Part shown: piece after piece, positions 1 through 5,787 of the stretch
How positions within the stretch are numbered: position 1 is the first letter of the stretch
Layout: every line of letters begins with the position of its first letter
Source of the DNA: JAICND01 sp035281425
GTDB taxonomy: Bacteria; Actinomycetota; Acidimicrobiia; Spongiisociales; ZC4RG35
NCBI GenBank assembly: GCA_035281425.1
Contig: DATEDX010000170.1
Coordinates: 1 to 10,006, forward strand
DNA length: 10,006 nt
Reading direction: 5' to 3'
Notes under the pieces: model-generated
What the model was told of the DNA's origin: nothing
What the model saw: the letters and a program-made list of their open reading frames with translations, nothing else
Database searches by the model: none
Program-made: the position numbers and the translations under genes

Positions 1-501
1 CACCAGCCCAGCAACGTCGTTGAAGGTGACCTTGGGCGACTCTTTGGTGACCATGCGGGCCCGGGCCTTGCCGAACTGCATGACCCGGTTCCCCGAGCCC
101 TGCATCTGCATGAAGATGAAAATCATGAAGCCGAGCAGGAACACCCAGGGCAACAAGCCGATGAGGATGGCCCAGAACCCGTCGGGCTGATTGTTGATAG
201 ACGCCGGGATCTGCTCCTCGAGGAGGAGGGTGGTGAGATCTCCTTCGTAACCGTCGGAGTATTCGGCGATGATGTGGAATTGACCAGGGGCAGTGTCGCG
301 GTCCTCTAGTCGACCCAGAACCTGATTGGTCCTGGTCAGGATTTCGACCTCGGCGACGGAGCCGGTCTCGATGTGGGCCAAGAAGTCGGTGAGGCTCACT
401 TTTTCGGGCCCTTGGCCGCTGGTTACCACCTGCTGGGCGACCAGAGCCAATGCAAAGATGGCGATGGCATACACCACCAAGGTGCGAATGGTGCGGTTCA
501 C
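1..501 (-). CDS. ftsH: ATP-dependent zinc metalloprotease FtsH, N-terminal part (cut by the left window edge)
   Basis: FtsH is a membrane-anchored AAA+ protease that extracts and degrades damaged membrane proteins and some cytosolic regulators. The first 167 codons are present; the Walker motifs and the HExxH zinc site lie beyond the edge. Visible are a first membrane segment near residues 8-26, an extracytoplasmic domain of about 80 residues, a second membrane segment near 111-133, and the conserved linker FGKARARM followed by VTFNDVAG, which leads into the AAA module. The start is GTG at 501-499: an in-frame TGA lies six codons upstream and there is no ATG between. No clear Shine-Dalgarno precedes it. 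The gene sits 152 bases downstream of the histidine kinase on the same strand, so it may have its own promoter. Its association with tilS and hpt is typical of actinobacteria. Identity is secure from the linker and topology although the catalytic domain is not seen. Confidence 0.93.
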   Translation of the reverse strand, partial: MNRTIRTLVVYAIAIFALALVAQQVVTSGQGPEKVSLTDFLAHIETGSVAEVEILTRTNQVLGRLEDRDTAPGQFHIIAEYSDGYEGDLTTLLLEEQIPASINNQPDGFWAILIGLLPWVFLLGFMIFIFMQMQGSGNRVMQFGKARARMVTKESPKVTFNDVAGLV

Positions 502-653
502 GGTTGATCTGATGCTACGTCACCTGCGGTTCTAGGGGAACTCTCTCTGCTTACTGTTTCCCGAGCGGAGGGCTGCGAAGGAAGGAGGAGGAGGCGCTGC
601 GCAGCCCGGCTCGTCGACGGCACTGCACCGTGCCATTGTTTCGCCCCGGTTGG
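502..653 (-). promoter_or_regulatory. Gap between histidine kinase and ftsH; possible weak ftsH promoter
   Basis: This 152-base gap has no convincing ORF. Reading toward ftsH, a TANNNT-type -10 (TAGCAT, 517-512) lies ten bases before the GTG start. A poor -35 (TTCCCC) sits 17 bases further upstream. If real, the transcript would be almost leaderless, which suits the missing Shine-Dalgarno. The gap also holds an 18-base all-purine tract on the plus strand (577-594), a 10-base palindrome GCTGCGCAGC (596-605), and a small inverted repeat GGCAC/GTGCC (619-623 and 630-634) just after the kinase stop. That hairpin has no T-run, so a terminator there is not supported. The promoter call is a guess from position and a partial match. 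Confidence 0.22.
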
Positions 654-1415
654 TTACGAGGCGGAGGAATCTCCGGCCAGGCTCACCGCTTTGGAGGGGG
701 GCCGCCCGGAGGGGAAGCTGACAACGAACCGTGCGCCTTGGGGAAGAGCGTCTTCGACCCGAACCTGGCCTCCATGGGCGGCGGTGAGACCTTTGACGAT
801 GTAGAGGCCGATCCCCGCTCCCTCGCCCGGCGACCCCGGCAGACGGACGAACCGGTCGAAGATCCGTTCCCGATGGTGGGGGGGAATGCCACGGCCCTGA
901 TCAGCTACGGAGAGCTCGGCTCTCTCTCCCTCGCTCGCCACCGTCACAGTGACAGTGGCGCCGGGGGGGCTGTGGCGGACGGCATTGTCGAGGAGATTGG
1001 CGACGATCCGGTACAGCCGGAGGAAGTCTCCCAGGATGATCACCTCGCCTTCAGCCTTCACCTCAAAATGGAGTTGCGGATGGAGGAGGGTCAGGGGCCC
1101 AACGACCTGGTTGGTGAGGCGGGCCAGGTCGATCGGTTCGAGCTCGAGCGACGCCATCGGCTGGCCACCCTGGGCTAATTCAACCCGGCCGAAGTCGAGG
1201 AGCTGGTTCAGCATCTCGACCAAGCGTGACGCTTCCCGGCGGATGTAACCGACGGCTTCGATTGCCGTGGGATCCCCGGCGACCGAGTCCAGTTCGGAGA
1301 GCACCGCGGCGAATCCGGCTATCCCGGTAAGGGGGGCACGCATGTCGTGACCTACCCCCATCAAGAATTCGAGACGCTGGAGCAGCATGCGCTCGATCTC
1401 GCTGCGACTCACCAT
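654..1415 (-). CDS. Short soluble sensor-less histidine kinase (HisKA + HATPase_c), orphan
   Basis: This is a 253-residue histidine kinase with only the catalytic core. The dimerisation/phosphoacceptor helix carries the H box HDMRAPLTGI with His23. The ATPase domain shows an N box NLLDNAVRHSP (N140, N144), a G1 box DQGRGIP (172-178), an F box IFDRF (185-189) and a G2 box GAGIGLYIVKG (199-209). There are only 22 residues before the phosphoacceptor histidine, no membrane segment, and no PAS, GAF or HAMP domain, so any input must come from a partner protein or an uncharacterised mode. No response regulator is encoded in the window. ATG at 1415 is favoured: a GGGGGTGAG-like ribosome site lies about 8 bases upstream, and the hpt stop is 18 bases away. 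The short spacing suggests cotranscription with hpt. Family assignment is secure from the motifs; the target is unknown. Confidence 0.88.
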   Translation of the reverse strand: MVSRSEIERMLLQRLEFLMGVGHDMRAPLTGIAGFAAVLSELDSVAGDPTAIEAVGYIRREASRLVEMLNQLLDFGRVELAQGGQPMASLELEPIDLARLTNQVVGPLTLLHPQLHFEVKAEGEVIILGDFLRLYRIVANLLDNAVRHSPPGATVTVTVASEGERAELSVADQGRGIPPHHRERIFDRFVRLPGSPGEGAGIGLYIVKGLTAAHGGQVRVEDALPQGARFVVSFPSGRPPSKAVSLAGDSSAS

Positions 1416-1433
1416 CGGTTGCTCACCCCCACT

Positions 1434-1952
1434 TCAGCCCAGCTCCCCTTCCATAACTCCGATGTAGGGAAGATTGCGATAGAGCCCGGCATAGTCAAGC
1501 CCGTACCCGATCACGAACTCGGGCCCGATCCGAAACCCAACGTACTTCACCTCCAGCGGTACTCGCTGGATGCCCTCTTTGAGCAGGAGGGCGGCCACCT
1601 CCAGCGATGCAGGTTTTCTCACCGACAATGACTTGAGGAGGTAGTTGAGAGTGAGGCCCGAATCGATGATGTCCTCGACGATAAGGACATGACGACCGGC
1701 GATCTCTTGATCGAGGTCCTTCAAAATCCTCACCACCCCCGAGGTTTGGGTGGAAGCGCCATACGACGACACGGCCATGAAGTCGAACTCCACCGGGATG
1801 TCGACGTGGCGGGCGAGATCAGCCATCACCATGAAGGCGCCCTTCAACACCCCGACCATCAGCAGGTTCTTGTCTCGGTAGTCGGAAGAGATCCTCTCAC
1901 CCATGGCCGCCAGCTCAGCGGCGATCTCCTCAGCCGAGATGAGCGTCTTCAC
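1434..1952 (-). CDS. hpt: Hypoxanthine phosphoribosyltransferase
   Basis: This enzyme transfers phosphoribosyl from PRPP to hypoxanthine (often also guanine) in purine salvage, giving IMP or GMP in the cytosol. The product is 172 residues from GTG at 1952. It shows VGVLKGAF near residue 36, the flexible-loop sequence AVSSYG near 61-66, and the type I PRPP-binding motif VLIVEDIIDSGLTL (about 89-102), whose two acidic residues hold the ribose. The C-terminal FVIGYGLDYAGLYRNLPYIG is the usual base-binding end. I chose GTG 1952 because it overlaps the tilS stop as GTGA, the same junction seen at two other genes here. A TTG three codons upstream (1961) is the alternative, with a close GGAAG before it. 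It is the fourth gene of the metalloprotease-tilS-hpt operon. The tilS-hpt-ftsH neighbourhood is common in bacteria. Confidence 0.95.
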   Translation of the reverse strand: MKTLISAEEIAAELAAMGERISSDYRDKNLLMVGVLKGAFMVMADLARHVDIPVEFDFMAVSSYGASTQTSGVVRILKDLDQEIAGRHVLIVEDIIDSGLTLNYLLKSLSVRKPASLEVAALLLKEGIQRVPLEVKYVGFRIGPEFVIGYGLDYAGLYRNLPYIGVMEGELG

Positions 1953-3166
1953 TGATGCCAAGGTTCTTCCACACAGAGGGCGGAAAGGTAGCGCCGGGTG
2001 GCGGGTTCAATCCAACCGGCCCGTGGTTGCCAGCGGCCCGGCGACCAGATCACCCGGTCCCCTGCCCTTACCAAGGGCCCGTCGTTGGCGGCCACCTCGA
2101 CGCTCAACTCCTCCCCTACCTGATCGAAGTCGAACACCGCCGACCAGGGAGAAAGCGGCATTACCGGCCGGTCGTCGGTAACCACCGCTTCGAAGCGGAA
2201 CCGACCAGCTTGGACCGTTCCCGGCACTCGCCACTGCTCAATGACTTGATCGGAAGGCTGGCCTTGGGTGAATACCAGCCAGGGGCCCTTCCGCTCCACC
2301 CGCACCCCCCCGGCCAGCTGGGTGGAGCGCGCCTGTCGCTCCAGCACCGTCCATACCCGATCAATCTCCTCCCGGCTCAATCCGTATCCCCCCCTCCAGG
2401 GCCGGAGGACGTTGTGAAGCGACCGGGTCGCCCGCTGAGGGGAGAGCGCCAGCAACATCGGTGCGGGCAGCCGCAAGGCTCCTTCCCCGACTTGAGGCAC
2501 CAGGAGGTCGGACTCCTCCCCAGCAGCGGCGATGGCGGCCAGTTCCACCAGGTGCTGGCGAAACCCTGGGTTGTATTCGGCTTCGAGTTGAGGGAGGAGG
2601 CGATGGCGGAGGCGGTTGCGGAGCGGGCCCAGTTCCCAATTGCTAGGGTCGTCGAACCAGGGAAGGCCGGCCAAGGTGGCCAATTCCCGGGTTTCGGCCC
2701 TGGTCACCGCCAGCAGGGGCCTGGCGATCGGGCGCCGGCGGGCAGGGATTCCTTGCAGACCCGCCAGCCCGGTGCCCCGGAGTAGTTGGGCAAGAACGGT
2801 CTCGGACTGATCGTCGGCGGTGTGCCCGGTGAGGAGCCACTCATCGGGGGCCAATTGGGAGACCAATCGCTGGTAGCGGAGTTGTCGGGCCGCTCCCTCC
2901 GACCACCGTTCGACCGTTACCGACAACATCTCCACGGGCAGGTGGAGAGCGCTGGCAATTCCCTCGGCGGCGCCGGCCAGCTGGTCGGAAGCCGCCTGTC
3001 CATGGTGAACGTGGACGGCCCGGGCCGGTCCCCGCCTGGCCGCGAGGTAGGCGAGGGCTGCCGAGTCGGCGCCTCCCGACAAGGCCACTACCAGCCGCCC
3101 GGGGGGGAATACCGCCACCGCTTCGGCTTGGGCGGTGAGTTGGTTCAGGCGGCGCGTTCCAGCCAT
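1949..3166 (-). CDS. tilS: tRNA(Ile)-lysidine synthetase TilS
   Basis: TilS converts C34 of the CAU-anticodon isoleucine tRNA to lysidine using ATP and lysine, so that the tRNA reads AUA instead of AUG. The protein is about 405 residues. The N-type ATP pyrophosphatase loop SGGADS is at 30-35, followed by HVHHG (52-56), TGHTADDQSETVLAQLLRG (113-131), the RPLL segment (149-152), and FDDPSNWE with LRNRLRH (171-188), all characteristic of the family. The C-terminal half is poorly conserved but of normal length for TilS with its accessory domains. ATG 3166 puts the P-loop about 30 residues in, which is usual. An ATG at 3205 would add 13 residues and deepen the overlap with the upstream gene. With 3166 the overlap is 22 bases. 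The 3' end overlaps the hpt start by 4 bases, indicating coupled translation. Confidence 0.95.
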   Translation of the reverse strand: MAGTRRLNQLTAQAEAVAVFPPGRLVVALSGGADSAALAYLAARRGPARAVHVHHGQAASDQLAGAAEGIASALHLPVEMLSVTVERWSEGAARQLRYQRLVSQLAPDEWLLTGHTADDQSETVLAQLLRGTGLAGLQGIPARRRPIARPLLAVTRAETRELATLAGLPWFDDPSNWELGPLRNRLRHRLLPQLEAEYNPGFRQHLVELAAIAAAGEESDLLVPQVGEGALRLPAPMLLALSPQRATRSLHNVLRPWRGGYGLSREEIDRVWTVLERQARSTQLAGGVRVERKGPWLVFTQGQPSDQVIEQWRVPGTVQAGRFRFEAVVTDDRPVMPLSPWSAVFDFDQVGEELSVEVAANDGPLVRAGDRVIWSPGRWQPRAGWIEPATRRYLSALCVEEPWHQ

Positions 3167-4191
3167 CGGCTGGGTTCTTCGATCTCGCCGATCGTTGGCA
3201 ACCATTCCGGTCCCTGCCAGGCCCGGTCGAGGGCATGCCAGCCGGCTTCTCGCTCTACCACTTGGATGAAGCGGGCGCCGATCTCGTACTGACGCATCTT
3301 CATTTCGAGACCGGTGAGGCGGAAGAAGGCCCGGGTGCGGGGATCGTGACGGCGGGCCTTGAGCAGCGCGGACATTCGCTCCTGGCTGCGAAGCACCCGG
3401 GCCCCGATGCGGTCCATGACTACGTGCCCATGCCCTTCGAGGAGTGACATCAGCGCCTGGACCCGGTCGAGCGAGGCCCTCTGTTCCGGGGAGGCGAGCA
3501 GCCCGAGGATGCCGGTTTCGTCGATGAGAGGGCGACCCTCTTTGCTGGCCTGGATGGCTTCAGCCACCAGGCGGGCCAGCCTGCCGGGGGAGGGGGTGGC
3601 AGCCGACACCAGATCGGTGACGAGTGACAGGAAATATCCCCGCAGCCAGGGAACCCCCACGAACTGGGCGCGATGGGTGGCTTCGTGGAGAGCGATCCAA
3701 AGCCGGAACTCACGTGGGTTGAATTGCTGCTGGCGTTCCAAGGAGAGGACGTTGGCGCCTACCAAGGCGATGACGTCTCCATGGTCGCCGCCGGGAAGCA
3801 CCAACTCGTATTGACCCAGGACCCGGCGGGCCAGGAAACCAAGCAGGGCGCCGGTCTCTACCGCCACCAGCTGGCGGGCGATCCCCGCTGGGCCTCCTTC
3901 TAGACGCTCGGCGAGTTTGCTCTCCAGCGGGGCAAGTAAGTGCGAAAACGTGGCGAGGTTGCGCTCGGCCCACTCTCGCCGGCTGACCATGACCACCTCT
4001 GGTTGCCCGGGTGTGGCCAGGGCCGTCTCCTCGGCTACCAGGTCGGCTGCCCGATGGACAGTGGCGGGAAGGTGGCGGCGGAGATGTTCGCCGTGATAGG
4101 TGTCGATCAATGGGTAAGTGCCGGCTAGACGAGCTGCCACCGGCCCTGCCAGCGTCCACCCGCCGGCAGCGCCTCGGGTGCTCTCAGTCAC
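3145..4191 (-). CDS. Zinc-dependent metalloprotease-like protein, DUF2342 (zincin_2) family
   Basis: This 348-residue protein belongs to the actinobacterial DUF2342/zincin_2 family, often annotated 'coenzyme F420 biosynthesis associated protein' or 'zinc-dependent metalloprotease'. The gluzincin motif HEATH is at 169-173 in the context WIALHEATHRAQF. A downstream conserved segment LLEGHGHVVMD (251-260) offers E252, H254 and H256; E252 could be the third zinc ligand. There is no signal peptide, so it should be cytoplasmic. Its substrate is, to my knowledge, not established. The F420 label comes from weak association, and nothing in this window supports an F420 role. The start is GTG at 4191, overlapping the upstream membrane-protein stop as GTGA. 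Position immediately before tilS matches what I recall for Streptomyces and Mycobacterium. Family assignment is confident; function is open. Confidence 0.88.
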   Translation of the reverse strand: MTESTRGAAGGWTLAGPVAARLAGTYPLIDTYHGEHLRRHLPATVHRAADLVAEETALATPGQPEVVMVSRREWAERNLATFSHLLAPLESKLAERLEGGPAGIARQLVAVETGALLGFLARRVLGQYELVLPGGDHGDVIALVGANVLSLERQQQFNPREFRLWIALHEATHRAQFVGVPWLRGYFLSLVTDLVSAATPSPGRLARLVAEAIQASKEGRPLIDETGILGLLASPEQRASLDRVQALMSLLEGHGHVVMDRIGARVLRSQERMSALLKARRHDPRTRAFFRLTGLEMKMRQYEIGARFIQVVEREAGWHALDRAWQGPEWLPTIGEIEEPSRWLERAA

Positions 4192-4484
4192 CGTAGAACG
4201 CGGTATCGCTTGCGGACCACCATCAGAAAATACTGCACGACGGTGACTACCACGACCAGCGCCGCCAGCACCAGCAAGGTGGGGATGAAGTAGCGATAAG
4301 TCCAGTCAGCCTGGGTGGGGGTCTCGGGGGCCTCGGTGACCGGCACCGCCGGTTCGATGGCGACGGTGGTTGTGGTCTCGTCCGGGGCGGCAGTAGTAGT
4401 GGTCTCGGCGGCGGAGGCGGTGAGAGCCAGACCAACCATGGCGAGCAGCAGGAAGAGAGACAATGCACCCAATCGTGCCGGCAT
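4188..4484 (-). CDS. Small Thr-rich single-span membrane protein, function unknown
   Basis: I do not recognise a named family. The 98-residue product has an N-terminal signal-like helix (about 5-23) ending in an AxA cleavage site (A23-S24-A25). Then comes an extracytoplasmic linker rich in Thr, Pro, Ala and Glu (27-60) with two TTTT runs, each preceded by an acidic residue. A strong transmembrane helix spans about 66-90, and the protein ends in a basic cytoplasmic tail, RKRYRVLR. The predicted topology is outside-linker, one anchor, short positive tail inside. ATG 4484 is the only start that keeps the signal sequence. Its last codons overlap the GTG start of the DUF2342 protease (GTGA), so the two proteins are made in coupled fashion and may work together. 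It is probably the first gene of the operon. It looks like a genuine gene because the membrane features and the junction agree. Confidence 0.75.
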   Translation of the reverse strand: MPARLGALSLFLLLAMVGLALTASAAETTTTAAPDETTTTVAIEPAVPVTEAPETPTQADWTYRYFIPTLLVLAALVVVVTVVQYFLMVVRKRYRVLR

Positions 4485-4597
4485 CGGGCCAGCCTACCGT
4501 AACCGTGCGAGGGCCCTTTTCTTCCACTGTGATTGATTCGTTGGCCGCACCAAGGGCTTACCGGCACCCACGGATAAGTCGGGAGGCGGGCGTTACG

Positions 4598-4625
4598 GCT
4601 GGCAGCTGTCGGCTGGTAGCTGGAA
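4598..4625. repeat. Degenerate tandem repeat, four 7-base units (GCTGGNA-like)
   Basis: Four consecutive heptamers on the plus strand read GCTGGCA, GCTGTCG, GCTGGTA and GCTGGAA, followed by a partial GCC. They lie in the 157-base gap between the end of the anti-sigma gene (4642) and the start of the membrane-protein gene (4484). The rest of that gap holds no ORF or convincing promoter that I can see. The array is too short and imperfect to assign a function. It contains the palindrome CAGCTG. Confidence 0.6.
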
Positions 4626-4641
4626 GCCGACCGTGCGGAAG

Positions 4642-4872
4642 CTACTTTTCGTCGTGAATCGCACGACGGATGCGGTCAAGCACCTCGGGCGGCATGTCTT
4701 CCCGCAGGTACGACTTGACCATGACCAAGAACCGTTCTTCGAAACCGTACGCCTTGACACAGCCCTGGCACCGCCGTAGGTGAAGCTTGATCCGCAGCCG
4801 AGCCATCCACCCCAACTCGTGGTCGAAGTAGTCGTAGACGTGGTAGTGGCAGCGGTCGCAGGTCTTACTCAT
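4642..4872 (-). CDS. rsrA: Zinc-binding anti-sigma factor of the RsrA type (zf-HC2, mycothiol-system)
   Basis: This 76-residue protein should bind and silence the SigR-type sigma factor encoded just upstream, releasing it when thiols are oxidised. The ZAS signature H-x3-C-x2-C is present as H31, C35, C38 in HLRRCQGC. C5 lies 26 residues before H31, the same spacing as Cys11 to His37 in Streptomyces RsrA as I recall it. C8 forms an extra C-x2-C with C5, and there is no cysteine matching RsrA Cys3. The acidic and aromatic run VYDYFDHEL (12-20) and the YGFEERF segment (42-48) are also RsrA-like. There are no membrane segments. ATG 4872 was chosen over 4911: GGAGGAG lies about ten bases before it, and it overlaps the sigma stop (TAA within ATGAGTAA). 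The longer start would only add a non-conserved tail deep in the sigma gene. Confidence 0.88.
   Translation of the reverse strand: MSKTCDRCHYHVYDYFDHELGWMARLRIKLHLRRCQGCVKAYGFEERFLVMVKSYLREDMPPEVLDRIRRAIHDEK
4650..4668. other. Perfect 7-base inverted repeat at the 3' end of the anti-sigma gene
   Basis: CGTCGTG and CACGACG (4650-4656 and 4662-4668) can pair around a 5-base loop, six bases before the anti-sigma stop codon. On the coding strand the stem is followed by AAAAG and not by a T-run, so it is not a classical intrinsic terminator. Stem-only terminators have been proposed in actinobacteria, so a weak termination or RNA-stability role is possible but unproven. Confidence 0.35.
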
Positions 4873-5440
4873 CTGTCGTGGCTCCTCCGACCAGTCCTCT
4901 TTGCCTTGCAAACTCCCACAACGCTCGTTCGAGCGCCTTTCTTCCCCGATGAAGTCGCGACATCACCGTCCCGATGGGGATGTCGAGGATCTGGGCGATC
5001 TCCTTGTAGCTAAATCCTTCCAGATCCGCCAGCAGCACGGGCAGGCGGTAGTTCTCGGGCAACTCCTCCACTGCCCGCTTGATGTCCGCCTCCACCAGCC
5101 CATCGAGGAGCTGATCTTCGGCCGAACGGGTCGATCCGTCGTCGGCGGTGGCCAGACGCCGGTAGAGGTAGAGATCTTGAAGCTCCCCCAACTCCACTTC
5201 CTGGGGCCGGCGGCTTTCCCGGCGATAGTTGTTGATGAAAGTGTTGGTGAGGATCCGGTAGAGCCAAGCCTTGAGGTTGGTACCCGCCTCGAAGGTGTGA
5301 TAAGCCCGGAAGGCTTTGAGGAAGGTCTCCTGAACCAGGTCTTCGGCATCGGAGGGGTTGCGGGTGAGGCGCATGGCGGCGGCATAAAGCTGAGGCGCCA
5401 TTGGCATCGCGTCCTGTTCGAAGGTGGCTTGGTCGGCCAT
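4865..5440 (-). CDS. sigR: ECF RNA polymerase sigma factor, SigR/SigH type
   Basis: This 191-residue ECF sigma factor carries only regions 2 and 4. Region 2 covers about 16-75: DAEDLVQETFLKAFRAYHTF contacts core polymerase, and NLKAWLYRILTNTFINNYRR holds the -10-recognising part. Region 4 covers about 120-175, with the helix-turn-helix YKEIAQILDIPIGTVMSRLHRGR that reads the -35 element. The TNLKAWLYRILTNTFIN and ADLEGFSYKEIAQI blocks closely resemble Streptomyces SigR and mycobacterial SigH, which control the disulfide-stress response. The zinc anti-sigma gene overlapping its 3' end by 8 bases agrees with that. The start is ATG at 5440, placed normally for the family, though no Shine-Dalgarno is visible before it. 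I found no GGAAT-N18/19-GTT autoregulatory promoter in the 149-base upstream gap. A 5-bp GGCGC/GCGCC hairpin lies there at 5509-5521. Confidence 0.92.
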   Translation of the reverse strand: MADQATFEQDAMPMAPQLYAAAMRLTRNPSDAEDLVQETFLKAFRAYHTFEAGTNLKAWLYRILTNTFINNYRRESRRPQEVELGELQDLYLYRRLATADDGSTRSAEDQLLDGLVEADIKRAVEELPENYRLPVLLADLEGFSYKEIAQILDIPIGTVMSRLHRGRKALERALWEFARQRGLVGGATTDE

Positions 5441-5589
5441 GCAGAAGAGACGGTAGGCGGAACGTACGGATGTTGGGAGTGGGAGGCTCTCAACGGGGCT
5501 AGCTACGGGGCGCTCAGCGCCGATTACTCGTCGGCAGGTGGGGGGTTCGGTTCCTCGCTGGGTTCCCCCGACCTAACATTTATCGCCTC

Positions 5590-5661
5590 GCCAGCGTAGC
5601 TCAGTGGTAGAGCACTCGCCTCGTAAGCGAGAGTGCGTGGGTTCGATCCCCACCGCTGGCT
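5590..5661 (+). tRNA. tRNA-Thr, anticodon CGU
   Basis: A complete cloverleaf can be drawn. The acceptor stem GCCAGCG pairs with CGCTGGC (5654-5660). The D stem is GCTC/GAGC, and the anticodon stem CTCGC/GCGAG encloses the loop CTCGTAA. There is a 5-base variable region, and the T stem GTGGG/CCCAC has the loop TTCGATC. The anticodon CGT (5622-5624) reads ACG threonine codons. The discriminator is T5661. It is followed by CCC, so the 3' CCA is not encoded and must be added enzymatically. The gene is on the plus strand, alone, between the minus-strand sigma gene and holB. It is the wobble-C isoacceptor, normally one of several threonine tRNAs. Confidence 0.96.
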
Positions 5662-5703
5662 CCCCAGGCGGCTTGTTTGCATCGTCGCATGCCCCAGCCC
5701 CCC

Positions 5704-5716
5704 GCCCCTTCGGGGC
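5704..5716. terminator. Short GC hairpin downstream of tRNA-Thr, possible terminator
   Basis: GCCCC and GGGGC pair around TTC, 42 bases after the tRNA. It lies in the convergent gap between the tRNA (plus) and the holB end (minus). No T-run follows on either strand, so this is at best a weak stem-only terminator. The 5-base stem is short, and chance occurrence in GC-rich DNA is likely. Confidence 0.25.
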
Positions 5717-5740
5717 ACCTTCCGACCTCGCCTTCGCCGC

Positions 5741-5775
5741 TCACGTCTCACGTCTCACGTCTCACGGCTCACGTC
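5741..5775. repeat. Tandem repeat, five 7-base units of TCACGTC
   Basis: Five contiguous heptamers lie end to end: three perfect TCACGTC, one TCACGGC, and one more TCACGTC. They fill 35 bases of the 126-base convergent gap between tRNA-Thr and holB, ending 12 bases beyond the holB stop codon. There are no spacers, so this is not a CRISPR array. It is a minisatellite-type tract that could vary in copy number by slippage. No ORF or promoter is visible in the gap. Confidence 0.85.
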
Positions 5776-5787
5776 TTGCTGTTTGGG

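Noticed and set aside
619..634. Intrinsic terminator after the histidine kinase gene
   Set aside because: The GGCAC/GTGCC stem is only five bases and no T-run follows on the transcribed side.
1955..2785. 276-residue plus-strand open frame opposite tilS
   Set aside because: Low-complexity Pro/Gly/Arg composition, fully covered by TilS with its PP-loop and family motifs on the other strand.
5441..5589. SigR autoregulatory promoter upstream of the sigma gene
   Set aside because: Two GGAAC-like -35 elements occur on the minus strand, but no GTT follows at 18-19 bases, so the known consensus is not met.
4901..5599. 232-residue plus-strand open frame opposite the sigma gene, running into the tRNA
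   Set aside because: It is antisense to clear sigma region 2 and 4 motifs and runs 10 bases into the tRNA gene; shadow frame.
5524..5751. Minus-strand frame of 75 residues across the tRNA gene
   Set aside because: The segment reading SNPRTLAYEASALPLSYAGE is the typical false translation of an antisense tRNA.
5741..5775. CRISPR array
   Set aside because: Units are 7 bases, directly adjacent and without spacers; no cas genes nearby.
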